Shown here piece after piece: positions 51,658 through 59,893 of a stretch of 64,000 bases of DNA. Position 1 is the stretch's first letter. Every line of letters starts with the position of its first letter. The position numbers were made by a program, and so were the translations under genes. Source of the DNA: Ensifer sp. PDNC004 (GTDB taxonomy: Bacteria > Pseudomonadota > Alphaproteobacteria > Rhizobiales > Rhizobiaceae); NCBI RefSeq assembly GCF_016919405.1, contig NZ_CP070353.1, forward strand, positions 3,374,501-3,438,500, read 5' to 3'. The notes below the pieces were generated by a model that ran no database searches, was not told the origin of the DNA, and worked only from the letters and a program-made list of their open reading frames with translations.

Positions 51658-52485
51658 TCAGACGATCGTCTGGTCCATCTCCGCTGCCGGAATTTCATCG
51701 ACGCGATGGATGCGCACGACGGTTGCCGGCACGCCCGCGACGGTGGTGCGCGGCGGAACGGTCTTGAGGACGACACTGCCGGCGGCGACCTTGCTATAGG
51801 CGCCGACCTCGATATTGCCGAGGATCTTGGCGCCGGCGCCGAGCATCACGCCGCGACGGATCTTCGGGTGGCGGTCGCCGGTTTCCTTGCCGGTACCGCC
51901 GAGCGTAACGTTCTGCAGGATCGAGACCTGATCTTCGATGACGGAGGTTTCGCCGATGACGATGCCGGAGCCATGGTCGAGCATGACAGCCTTGCCGATG
52001 CAGGCGGCCGGATGAATGTCGGGTCCGAAGACGAGCGAGGCGAGGTTCGAAAGCCAGCTCGCGACCTCGCGGCGGCCATCGACCCAGAGCTGGTGGGCTG
52101 CGCGATAGATCTGCAGCGCCTGAAAGCCCTTGAGGTTCAACAGCACATGCATGAGGCCCGGGCAGGCCGGGTCACGTTCTTTCACCGCCTGAAGGTCGGC
52201 TTCCGTCGCCAGCAGGATCTGAGGGTTTGCCTTGAAGATGCCGGCGAGCAGTTGGGCAAGCGAGCGTTCGTCGACACGCGCGACGGCCAAGCCGGCCGCA
52301 AGCACGCCGGCCAGCAACTCGGCATCCGACCCGGCGTCGATGATCGGCATCAGGGAGGGTGCCATGACCGGTTCACGTGCGGCAAGCGCGCGCGCTTCCG
52401 CCCGGATCAGGCTCCAGACCGCGCCATCGGCGAGCGGTGTGGCGAGCGAGCCTTCGTAGCGCTGCGTCTCAATCAATGCGGTCAT
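51658..52485 (-). CDS. cysE: Serine O-acetyltransferase
   Basis: The 275-residue enzyme has the helical N-terminal SAT domain (VWSLIRAEARALAAREP) and a left-handed beta-helix of hexapeptide repeats. The catalytic region HPAACIGKAVMLDHGSGIVIGET is present, as is the C-terminal GVPATVVR segment. It makes O-acetylserine from serine and acetyl-CoA, the committed step in cysteine synthesis. It is the last gene of an operon after the COG0523 GTPase and the WD40 protein, 10 nt after the latter. The link of a metal GTPase with cysteine supply is discussed in the findings. The ATG at 52485 is used; an upstream frame overlaps the WD40 gene. Confidence 0.95.
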   Translation of the reverse strand: MTALIETQRYEGSLATPLADGAVWSLIRAEARALAAREPVMAPSLMPIIDAGSDAELLAGVLAAGLAVARVDERSLAQLLAGIFKANPQILLATEADLQAVKERDPACPGLMHVLLNLKGFQALQIYRAAHQLWVDGRREVASWLSNLASLVFGPDIHPAACIGKAVMLDHGSGIVIGETSVIEDQVSILQNVTLGGTGKETGDRHPKIRRGVMLGAGAKILGNIEVGAYSKVAAGSVVLKTVPPRTTVAGVPATVVRIHRVDEIPAAEMDQTIV

Positions 52486-52495
52486 GCGCCACCCG

Positions 52496-53485
52496 TCAGC
52501 CGGCGATATCGACGACGCCGCAATCACCCTCGGCCGAGCCGAAGGCGAGCTGCCGGCCATCCTTGTTCCAGGCCATGGCGGTGATCGCGCCCTTGCCGGG
52601 GCGGCGCAGAAGCACTTCCTTGCTGTCGGCAAAACGGGCGCCGAGGATCATGCCGTCCTGGTAGCCGATGGCGACGATGTCTTCGGCCGGATGGCAGCAG
52701 ACGGAGGTCACCATGATGTCAGCGCGGGTGCCGAGTTCGAGCGGCGCCTTGCCCATCGGGCCGTCCTTGCCCTGGAAGGGCCAGACGATGGCGGCCGGCG
52801 CGCCCGAGGAGGCGAGCCACTTGCCCTTGGCCGACCAGGAGACCGACTTCACCTTGGCCGGATAGCCGGTCATGCGCATGTGGCGCGCTTCGGCGCCGGG
52901 CTTGGCGTCGAGCTTCCAGCCATGCAGCGCGTTTTCCTGCATGGTGGTGACGAGAAAGCGGCCATCGGGCGAGAAGGTGACGCCGGTATGGGCGCCTTTC
53001 CATTCGAGATCGATCGGCTGCCCAGACATGCCGACCCAGTGCAGCGACACGCCGTTGTAGCGGGCGGCGGCGATGCGCAGACCCTTCGGCGCGAAGGCCA
53101 GGCCCTCGACGGTGCGGTCTTCGGCGAATTCCTTCGTCTTGCCGTCGGCAAGCTTCACGTGCGTGGTCTTGCCATAGGCATAGCCAACGGCACCTTGCGG
53201 GCCGGCGGCAACCTGGGCGATCCACTTGCGCGGCGCTTCGGCGACGAGCGACGTCGTGCCGTCTGCGGCGGTGCGCATGACCTTGCCGTCTTCGCCGCCG
53301 GTCAGCAGCGTGTCGTTGGCTTCGTCGACGACGAGCGATAGCAGGCCCTCATGGACCTCCGTCGTCTTGTGGCCGAGATCGAGGCGGTGAATGGCGCCGG
53401 TTGCTTCGGCGAAGAAGGGGACGCCTTTGAGAAAGGCCACGCCGACAACGTGACCTTCGAGATCGAGGGGAGCGACAGTCGGCAT
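52496..53485 (-). CDS. WD40-repeat protein between COG0523 GTPase and cysE
   Basis: The 329-residue protein has about six or seven WD40-like blades, for example GEDGKVMRTAADG, GVTFSPDGRFLVTTMQ, VSWSAKGKWLASSG and MAWNKDGRQLAFGSAEGDCGVVD. A seven-bladed beta-propeller scaffold is expected, and no signal peptide is visible, so it is cytoplasmic. Its ATG overlaps the stop of the COG0523 gene by one base (TGATG), which implies translational coupling and a functional link to that metallochaperone. No enzymatic motif is seen. It probably acts as a protein-interaction platform; its partner is unknown. Confidence 0.9.
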   Translation of the reverse strand: MPTVAPLDLEGHVVGVAFLKGVPFFAEATGAIHRLDLGHKTTEVHEGLLSLVVDEANDTLLTGGEDGKVMRTAADGTTSLVAEAPRKWIAQVAAGPQGAVGYAYGKTTHVKLADGKTKEFAEDRTVEGLAFAPKGLRIAAARYNGVSLHWVGMSGQPIDLEWKGAHTGVTFSPDGRFLVTTMQENALHGWKLDAKPGAEARHMRMTGYPAKVKSVSWSAKGKWLASSGAPAAIVWPFQGKDGPMGKAPLELGTRADIMVTSVCCHPAEDIVAIGYQDGMILGARFADSKEVLLRRPGKGAITAMAWNKDGRQLAFGSAEGDCGVVDIAG

Positions 53486-54594
53486 CAGTTCGGCTGCGCC
53501 TCGCAGGCCTTGAACGTACGTTCGAGCTTTTCGCGGTCGAGGTCACGGCCGATGAAGACGAGGCGGCTTTCGCGCTTTTCGCCTTCCTTCCACGCACGCT
53601 GGTGATCGCCCTCGATGATCATGTGCACGCCCTGAACGACGTAACGCTCGGCGTCACCGGCAAAAGCGATGATGCCCTTCAGACGCAGGATGTTCGGGCC
53701 GTCCGTCTGGGTGATCTTCTGGATCCAGGGGAAGAAGCGATCCGGGTTCATCTCACCGCCGCGCAGCGAGATCGACTGCACCGTCACGTCGTGGATCGGC
53801 GAGGGGGCATCGTGGTGGTGGTGATGGTCGTGATCGTGGTCATGATCATGATGGTGGTGGTCGTGATCATGGTGGTGATGGTGATGATCGTGGCCGCAGT
53901 CGGGACCGCAGGTGTGATCGTGTTCGTGATCGTCCTGGTCGAGGAAATGCGGATCGTTTTCGAGCGCCCGTTCGAGGTTGAAGGCGCCCTGGTCGAGGAC
54001 CTTGGCGAGATCGATGTCTGAACGCTGGGTGCGGTAGATGCGGGCCGACGGGTTGATCACCCGCACGGTCGCCTCGATGCGCTCCAGTTCCTCGGGGCTG
54101 ACGAGGTCGGTCTTGTTCAAAAGCACGACGTCGGCAAAGGCGATCTGGTCTTCCGCCTCGCGGCTGTCCTTGAGACGCAGCGGCAGATGCTTGGCGTCGA
54201 CGAGCGCGACAACGGCGTCAAGCTCGGTCTTGGCGCGCACGTCATCGTCCATGAAGAAGGTCTGGGCAACCGGCACCGGATCGGCAAGGCCTGTCGTCTC
54301 GACGATGATCGCGTCGAAGCGGCCGGGGCGGCGCATCAGGCCTTCCACCACGCGGATCAGGTCGCCGCGCACGGTGCAGCAGACGCAGCCGTTGTTCATC
54401 TCGTAGATTTCCTCGTCGGATTCCACGATCAGGTCGTTGTCGATGCCGATCTCGCCGAACTCGTTGACGATGACCGCGTATTTGCGGCCATGGTTCTCGC
54501 TGAGGATGCGGTTCAAAAGCGTCGTCTTGCCGGCGCCGAGATAGCCGGTGAGCACGGTGACGGGGATCGGCTTCTGCGGGGATGTTTCGGTCAT
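53485..54594 (-). CDS. COG0523 (CobW/YjiA/ZigA-type) GTPase metallochaperone, His-rich
   Basis: The 369-residue G3E GTPase has the P-loop GYLGAGKTT (17-25), the CxCC metal-binding motif GCVCC (69-73), the ETTGLADP switch region and the NKTD base-recognition motif. A striking His/Asp run covers about residues 220-262 (several HDHHHH and DHDHDH tracts) before the C-terminal CobW domain. Such proteins insert zinc or other metals into client enzymes, often under metal limitation. It is the first gene of an operon with the WD40 protein and cysE. AGAGG precedes the ATG. Its metal is inferred, zinc being most common for this subgroup. Confidence 0.95.
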   Translation of the reverse strand: MTETSPQKPIPVTVLTGYLGAGKTTLLNRILSENHGRKYAVIVNEFGEIGIDNDLIVESDEEIYEMNNGCVCCTVRGDLIRVVEGLMRRPGRFDAIIVETTGLADPVPVAQTFFMDDDVRAKTELDAVVALVDAKHLPLRLKDSREAEDQIAFADVVLLNKTDLVSPEELERIEATVRVINPSARIYRTQRSDIDLAKVLDQGAFNLERALENDPHFLDQDDHEHDHTCGPDCGHDHHHHHHDHDHHHHDHDHDHDHHHHHDAPSPIHDVTVQSISLRGGEMNPDRFFPWIQKITQTDGPNILRLKGIIAFAGDAERYVVQGVHMIIEGDHQRAWKEGEKRESRLVFIGRDLDREKLERTFKACEAQPN

Positions 54595-54781
54595 GGGAAC
54601 CTCTGGGATTTCCGGATGCGGGAGCAGGCATCCTAGTCGCGTCTCATATAGGAGATGCGGCGGCGATGCGCAAATGGCGCAGGCGATTTTGCCGGTCGGG
54701 CGGCGTGGCTCGCTACGATCCCGATAACCCTCCTTTCATCAAGATCGGCGAGAGTGCGGGGCACATCGAAGGGGTGCGCGC

Positions 54782-55873
54782 GTGAAGACGATTTCCATCA
54801 ACGGCCGGTTCCTGACCCAGCCGCTTACCGGCGTGCAGCGCTTCGCCCGCGAGATGACCCGGGCGCTGGATCACCGCATCGCATCGGGTGCCGTGCCGCA
54901 TGCGCTGAAGGACGTGCGCTGGCGGCTGCTTGCGCCGGGCAAGGCTGTCGACGATCTCGGCCTCAAGGCGATTTCGGTGGAGCGCTTCGGCTCCGGCCCA
55001 GGCCATCTCTGGGAGCAGGGGGCGCTCTTCTGGCGGTCGCGCCGCGACACGCTCATCGGCTTCGGCGGCAGCGGACCGGTGCTGCATGGCGACCAGGTGG
55101 TGGTGATCCACGACGTCACGCTCTTTCGCCATCCGGCCTCCTTTGGTCGAGGCTACCGAATATTCCATGGAACGCTCGGCTATCTTCTTGCGCGGAGGGC
55201 GAAGATCGGTACGGTCTCGAACTTCTCACGCAAGGAACTTGCCGAGGTCTTCCGCGTGCCTTCGGCCGGTATCGACGTGATCTACAATGCGACCGACCAC
55301 TTCGCGGGCCTTCAGCCCGACGACGGCGTCATCGCGCGGCTCGGACTTGCCGACACGCCCTTCTTCCTCCTGGTCGGCACGCTGAAGCCAAACAAGAATG
55401 TCGAGTTTGCCGTGCGCGCTTTCGAGGCCTTGGGTGCCGCTGACCACAAGCTGGTCGTGGTGGGCGGCACGGATCCATCGGTGTTTCGCGATATCGCGCC
55501 GACGTCGAAGGGCAATCTGATCTTTCCGGGACGTCTGACCGACGCGGAGATCGCGATGCTGCAACGCCGCGCCGTCGCCTTCGTCTTCCCGAGCCTCTAC
55601 GAAGGCTTCGGCATCCCGCCGCTCGAGGCGATGACACAAGGCTGCCCGGTGCTTGCTGCCGACATTCCACCGGTGCGCGAGGCCTGCGGCGATGCGGTGC
55701 GCTACTTCGATCCGTTGAAGACGGAAACGCTGGTCGAGGCCATGCGGACGATCTCCACCGACGCGCCTTTGCGCCGCGAGCTGACGCAGGCCGGCCACGA
55801 CAATGCCAAGCGCTTTTCCTGGGATGGAAGTGCGGTGGTGCTGCTCAATATGCTGGCGGCACAGCGAGCCTAG
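54782..55873 (+). CDS. Glycosyltransferase family 4 (GT-B fold)
   Basis: The 363-residue protein starts with a GTG at 54782 (MKTISINGRFLTQPLTGVQRFAREM). It has a GT-B fold with a VVIHDVTLFRHPASF acceptor-side segment and an SLYEGFGIPPLEAMTQGCPVLA donor-site motif of the EX7E type. It probably transfers a sugar from a nucleotide donor in exopolysaccharide or lipopolysaccharide synthesis. It is divergent from the COG0523 operon and convergent with a GT2 gene. No Shine-Dalgarno stands out before the GTG. The sugar and acceptor are unknown. Confidence 0.93.
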   Translation: MKTISINGRFLTQPLTGVQRFAREMTRALDHRIASGAVPHALKDVRWRLLAPGKAVDDLGLKAISVERFGSGPGHLWEQGALFWRSRRDTLIGFGGSGPVLHGDQVVVIHDVTLFRHPASFGRGYRIFHGTLGYLLARRAKIGTVSNFSRKELAEVFRVPSAGIDVIYNATDHFAGLQPDDGVIARLGLADTPFFLLVGTLKPNKNVEFAVRAFEALGAADHKLVVVGGTDPSVFRDIAPTSKGNLIFPGRLTDAEIAMLQRRAVAFVFPSLYEGFGIPPLEAMTQGCPVLAADIPPVREACGDAVRYFDPLKTETLVEAMRTISTDAPLRRELTQAGHDNAKRFSWDGSAVVLLNMLAAQRA

Positions 55874-55901
55874 TCGTCGCAGCCTACGGCGCGCGAAACG
55901 A

Positions 55902-56780
55902 TCAGAGTTCCAGCATGCGTTGCGGATCCATGCGCCCGCGCAGGAGATCGAGAAAGGCGATGGCGTTGCCCTTGAGGCGGCCGCGCCGATCGACGAGGCC
56001 TTGCGGCTTGAGGCTGCCGGCGAGATTGGCGGCTATGTTGCCCCCCATCAGGCGCAGCGCCCATTTCAGGCTGACGGTGCCTTTGCGAAAGAGATAGAGC
56101 GGATTGGCAACTTGCGAGTAGCCGAACCGAAGCCCGGAGGTGCGGCCGCGCTTGTTGCCAAGATGCACGCCGCGCAAAGCGTCAGACTTCACGATCCGCC
56201 CGCGCTTGGAAAGGCGGCGGCAGAAATCGACATCCTCCTGCCAGCCATAGAGCGGCAGGCGCTCGTCGAAGCGGGTCTTGTCGGCGGCGATGGCGGAAAA
56301 TCGGAAGACCATGTTACAGCCGTAGGCGTTGTAAACCGGGGTCGGCGGGTGGCCCGCGGTCGTTGCGCCATCACGTCGCAGGATTTCCAGGCCGTCTTCG
56401 ACCGATATGCCCGGCCCATGAATGCCGTCGGCGAGCACGAGCCCGGTAGCAACGACGAGATCGGGTGCTGCCTCGAAAAGCCTCTGCGCCTCTGCAAGAA
56501 AATCGCCGCGCGGCAGGAAATCGTCGTCGAAGAAGACGAACAGATCCGCGGCTCCAGCGCGGTCGAGAATGGCATTTCGCTGTTTCGTGAGCCCGCGCTC
56601 GCCCGCGACGATGGTGACGGGAACCGGCAACGTCCGGGCGAAGGCTTCGTCGATATCATCCGCAGCACTCGGGCAGACGAAGATCGCGTCGGGCAGACGG
56701 GCCTGGCGCGTCAGATGCAGCAGAGTTTCGGAGAGGACTTCGCGGCGGCCCGCGGTCGCTATGCCGACGACGATGTTCAT
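55902..56780 (-). CDS. Glycosyltransferase family 2 (GT-A fold)
   Basis: The 292-residue protein has a GT-A fold starting MNIVVGIATAGR, with the DxD-like FFDDDFLPR motif that binds metal-nucleotide sugar and a later GWQEDVDFCRR segment with the ED acid pair. The C-terminal part (KWALRLMGGNIAANLAG) could be membrane-associated. It is transcribed from the same strand as the flippase gene, 64 bp downstream of it. It probably builds a surface polysaccharide. Confidence 0.93.
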   Translation of the reverse strand: MNIVVGIATAGRREVLSETLLHLTRQARLPDAIFVCPSAADDIDEAFARTLPVPVTIVAGERGLTKQRNAILDRAGAADLFVFFDDDFLPRGDFLAEAQRLFEAAPDLVVATGLVLADGIHGPGISVEDGLEILRRDGATTAGHPPTPVYNAYGCNMVFRFSAIAADKTRFDERLPLYGWQEDVDFCRRLSKRGRIVKSDALRGVHLGNKRGRTSGLRFGYSQVANPLYLFRKGTVSLKWALRLMGGNIAANLAGSLKPQGLVDRRGRLKGNAIAFLDLLRGRMDPQRMLEL

Positions 56781-56844
56781 GGATGTGCTCCCCGCTCGTT
56801 TCGGCGGCGATCTAACCGGAAAATCGTGCAGTTTCAGTTAGCGC

Positions 56845-58248
56845 CTATGCCGATCCAGGTCCCGGCGCCCGCAGCATGAGGCGCAGTTGGTTGAGCGAGA
56901 GCAGGCAAAGCAAGCCGCCGCCGATGATGCCGGCGCCGATTGTGGCAAAGCTGGTTTCGCCGGAGAGGGTGAAGGCAAGCACGGCCGCGCCAAGTCCGGC
57001 GGCGGCGAAGAGGACCGGCGGCCAGGAAAACTCGAAGGCGAGCGAGGACATCAGTCGCAGGCCGACCAAGGCGGCGAGGAGCGCGCCGACGGCGCTGCCC
57101 CAGGCGAGTGCCGCACCATCCGGCCCGGCGGTGAGCAGGGCCGTCAGCGCGCCGAGGTTCAGGAACGCACAGTCGATCACCGCGAGCAGCAGGATCAGCG
57201 CCAGGCGCTGCTTCAAGTGCAGCGGCGTCGGCAGCATGATCTGCGTCAGCGTGCGAACAAGCGAGAGCACGATGATGGCGGGCGCGGTGGCGAGGAAACC
57301 TTGCTGCAGGTCGGGGCTGATGACGAGCCAGGCGGCGGGCAAAAGCACGGCAAAGATGCCGGCTGCCATCATCAGCGCGAAGCTCGTCAGCAAGGCGTAG
57401 TAATGACCGAGCTGGCGGGGGAGGGCGGCGCGATCTTCGGCCCGGTCATGCGCGGCGACGATTTCGGGATACTGGATCGCCTGGAGGGCGGAAACGATCA
57501 GCACGAAGGGGCGCTGCAAAAGGTCGAGCGCGAGCAGCGCGCCGGCGGCGCCCGTGGTTCCGAGCGCTGCGGTGAAGATCGCCTTCAGCGCCAGCGGCGC
57601 GAACATGGCGGCTGTCGCGGCACCTGCCGAAACGCTGCCATAGACGAGATGTTTGCGGACCCGGGCGCTGTCGAGCGCTGCGGCAGGGCGGGTCTTCGCG
57701 CGGCGCGACAGAAGAAGCGCGAGCAGGCCATAGGCCGCATAGCCGCCGAGCAGGCCGGTGACCGTCGAAAGGAAGCTGGGGGAGACCAGCGCGCCGAGAA
57801 GTGTGCCAGCGGCGAGGATGGTGGCACGGGATCCCTGCAGTACGGAAAAGGCGCGAAAGTCCTGGCGGAAGCGCAGCGTGGTCAGGTGCAGGTCGCTGCC
57901 GCCCTGCGCGATCGAGACGAGGCCGCCGACAAGCGCCACGACAGGTGGCACGCCAAAGAACAGCGACAGGCAAGCCGCGATCAGGCAGAGGGCGGCGCAG
58001 GCGAATGCTTCCACGAGGATCGCGCGCCCCTCCGCCGCTTCGCTTGCAGCATCCGGCCCAGGGTAGAAGCGCGTGCAGGCAAACCGCACCCATTCGAAGG
58101 CGGCGATCGCAGCAAACTGGCAGATGGAGATGAAGAGCGAGTAGCTGGCATAGTCGGCCGGCGCCAGCCAATGGGCGACGACGATCAGCAGGCCGAAGGC
58201 GATGACGGCCTGGTAGAAATAGGCGCCGAGCGCAATGATCTTCGCCAT
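56845..58248 (-). CDS. Polysaccharide flippase (Wzx/MATE-like, MVF/PST family)
   Basis: The 467-residue protein consists of about 12-14 hydrophobic helices separated by short loops, beginning ALGAYFYQAVIAFGLLIVVAHWLAP. The wide Ala/Leu content, with no long soluble domain, fits the O-antigen/exopolysaccharide flippase group rather than a transporter with nucleotide-binding domains. It would move lipid-linked oligosaccharides across the inner membrane. It is followed by a GT2 gene on the same strand and faces a GT4 gene, so a small glycan locus is present. The polymer is unknown. Confidence 0.85.
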   Translation of the reverse strand: MAKIIALGAYFYQAVIAFGLLIVVAHWLAPADYASYSLFISICQFAAIAAFEWVRFACTRFYPGPDAASEAAEGRAILVEAFACAALCLIAACLSLFFGVPPVVALVGGLVSIAQGGSDLHLTTLRFRQDFRAFSVLQGSRATILAAGTLLGALVSPSFLSTVTGLLGGYAAYGLLALLLSRRAKTRPAAALDSARVRKHLVYGSVSAGAATAAMFAPLALKAIFTAALGTTGAAGALLALDLLQRPFVLIVSALQAIQYPEIVAAHDRAEDRAALPRQLGHYYALLTSFALMMAAGIFAVLLPAAWLVISPDLQQGFLATAPAIIVLSLVRTLTQIMLPTPLHLKQRLALILLLAVIDCAFLNLGALTALLTAGPDGAALAWGSAVGALLAALVGLRLMSSLAFEFSWPPVLFAAAGLGAAVLAFTLSGETSFATIGAGIIGGGLLCLLSLNQLRLMLRAPGPGSA

Positions 58249-58321
58249 GGGGTTCTCTGTCGGACGCTGTCAGCTGCAGTTCTGATAGCGCAAAAGCGCA
58301 AACAAAGTGTTTGCCGGCCAT

Positions 58322-59113
58322 TCAGGCCAGATCGTTCGGATCGAAATCCCTGACGTCTTCGAGAAGTTCGATGAAGCCTCGGACAGCATGGGCGATCAGG
58401 ATTTCGCCGCGTGCTGCCGTTGCCGCAGCGGCGTTGCCGGCGACGCCTATGGCGTTAAGGTCGCGCATCCTCCAGCCGAAGGCGTGGGGCCCATAGGCGC
58501 GCAGATGCTTGAAGCGCTCCGCAAACTGTTCCTGGCGGGAGGAAAAGCGGTCGGCCTTGGCCACGTCGACCCTGTCGGGATGGAGCGCCAGCATGACCGA
58601 GGTTTCGATGTCGCCGCCGTGGATGTCGAGTGCCTTGTCCGCCGGCGAAATCCAGCCGTCCGGCTGGCCGAAACGGGTCCAGCTCGTCGCGACCGCCAGC
58701 ATGTTGAACCGCACCCGCGCTTCGGTGGCGATGATGGTCATCAGGGGCGAGTTGCCGCCATGGGCGTTCAGCATCACGAACTTGCGGATGCCCTGCTGGT
58801 GAAGTCCGGCGGCGATGCCGAGCCAGCGCTCGACCGCCTCTGCGTAATCAAGCGTGCGGCTGCCGGCGACATCCATGTGTTCGATCGAGTAGCCGACCGG
58901 CTCGGCCGGCAGAAAGGTGACGGGCAGATCGGCGGGAAGGGCGGCGATCGTGCGGGAGACGATCCCCTCGGCAATCAGCGTGTCGGTTTCGAAGGGCAGG
59001 TGCGGTCCGTGCTGCTCATGCGCGCCGAGCGGCAGCACGGCGATCCAGTCGCGGCGGGCGTCTGGTGGAAGGTCGGCCGGATTGTCCTGCCATCGCGGCT
59101 GGGGCATCGACAT
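58322..59113 (-). CDS. Creatininase-family amidohydrolase
   Basis: The 263-residue protein carries the creatininase signature GAHEQHGPHLPFETDT, with metal-binding Glu and His, followed by NAHGGNSPL and DIHGGDIETSVML. The family includes creatininase, FAPy deformylase (ArfB) and mycofactocin MftE. Divergent orientation from a MarR gene across a region with inverted repeats suggests MarR control. GGAGG is 11 nt before the ATG at 59113. Neither riboflavin nor mycofactocin genes are nearby, so the reaction is unknown. Confidence 0.9.
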   Translation of the reverse strand: MSMPQPRWQDNPADLPPDARRDWIAVLPLGAHEQHGPHLPFETDTLIAEGIVSRTIAALPADLPVTFLPAEPVGYSIEHMDVAGSRTLDYAEAVERWLGIAAGLHQQGIRKFVMLNAHGGNSPLMTIIATEARVRFNMLAVATSWTRFGQPDGWISPADKALDIHGGDIETSVMLALHPDRVDVAKADRFSSRQEQFAERFKHLRAYGPHAFGWRMRDLNAIGVAGNAAAATAARGEILIAHAVRGFIELLEDVRDFDPNDLA

Positions 59114-59161
59114 TTCTCTTCGATCCTCCACGTCAATTGTCGTAAAATTGTTATTTGAGTC

Positions 59162-59187
59162 ATACAGTTCGTAATCGCAAGCTGTAT
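59162..59187. promoter_or_regulatory. Candidate MarR operator between marR and the creatininase gene
   Basis: ATACAGTTCG and CAAGCTGTAT form inverted arms of 10 nt (8 matching) around a 6-nt spacer, in the 113-bp divergent promoter region. This is the expected place for autoregulation by the MarR protein. Confidence 0.45.
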
Positions 59188-59226
59188 TGTTATAAGAGTG
59201 CGAGACGGGATTCGGCAGGAGGTCCA

Positions 59227-59724
59227 ATGGGCAAGAAGAACAAGGCCGAAAAGAAGGGCAAGAACGGCAAGAAGAAGGACGAGCTCCTGATCGAGCCTCA
59301 CGATCTTGCCGCCGTCCTTGTCCAGGCTGCGCGGTCCATGCGCACCGTGCTCTCCCGCAATCTGCTCGAAAGCGGCCTCTATGCCGGACAGGATGGCGTC
59401 ATGCTGGCGCTGGCCGAGACCGATGGCCTGACGGCCGGCGGGCTTGCGGTCAAGCTCGGCGTCAAGGCGCCGACCATGACCCGCACGATCGGCCGCATGG
59501 AAGCGCAGGGCTTTCTCGAGCGGCGGCCGGACGACGATGATGCCCGGCTCACGAAGGTCTATCTCACCGAACCCGGCCGCAACCGGCTTCAGACAATCGC
59601 CGAGGCCGGTCAGCATTCTGAAAAGCTCGCGACCCGTGGTCTGACCGACAAGCAGGTTCGCACGCTGATGAAGCTACTGCGCGCCGTCGACAGCAATCTA
59701 CAGGCTGCGCGCGCGGCCGATTGA
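59227..59724 (+). CDS. MarR-family regulator with Lys-rich N-terminal tail
   Basis: The 165-residue protein has a basic N-terminal tail with alternating lysines (KKNKAEKKGKNGKKKDE, residues 3-19), then the MarR winged-helix domain: GGLAVKLGVKAPTMTRTIGRMEAQGFLERRPDDDDARLTKVYLT. The tail is unusual and may add non-specific DNA or RNA binding. GGAGG precedes the ATG at 59227; an upstream in-frame start at 59155 lies inside the candidate operator and is rejected. It probably represses itself and the divergent creatininase gene. The inducer is unknown. Confidence 0.93.
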   Translation: MGKKNKAEKKGKNGKKKDELLIEPHDLAAVLVQAARSMRTVLSRNLLESGLYAGQDGVMLALAETDGLTAGGLAVKLGVKAPTMTRTIGRMEAQGFLERRPDDDDARLTKVYLTEPGRNRLQTIAEAGQHSEKLATRGLTDKQVRTLMKLLRAVDSNLQAARAAD

Positions 59725-59752
59725 ACCGGATTTGCCGCATATTGCCGCGGCG

Positions 59753-59769
59753 ATTTAAACAGTTTAAAT
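59753..59769. promoter_or_regulatory. LacI-type operator candidate (17-bp perfect odd palindrome)
   Basis: ATTTAAAC-A-GTTTAAAT is perfectly symmetric about its central base and lies 125 bp upstream of the LacI-family start. A related ATTTAAAT occurs at 59774-59781. Confidence 0.5.
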
Positions 59770-59893
59770 AGGGATTTAAATTTATGGCACGCGTGCCGTC
59801 TCACAGGCGCGCGAAGGATGCCGAACGGTTTGACGCACCGCTCCCGGCTGGGGTTCGTGCGGATGGGGCGAAACAGGGCTTACAGGGGGCATC

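Noticed and set aside
56887..58353. 488-codon plus-strand frame opposite the flippase gene
   Set aside because: The translation is highly charged low-complexity sequence, as expected antisense to an Ala/Leu-rich membrane protein; the minus-strand protein has clear membrane helices.
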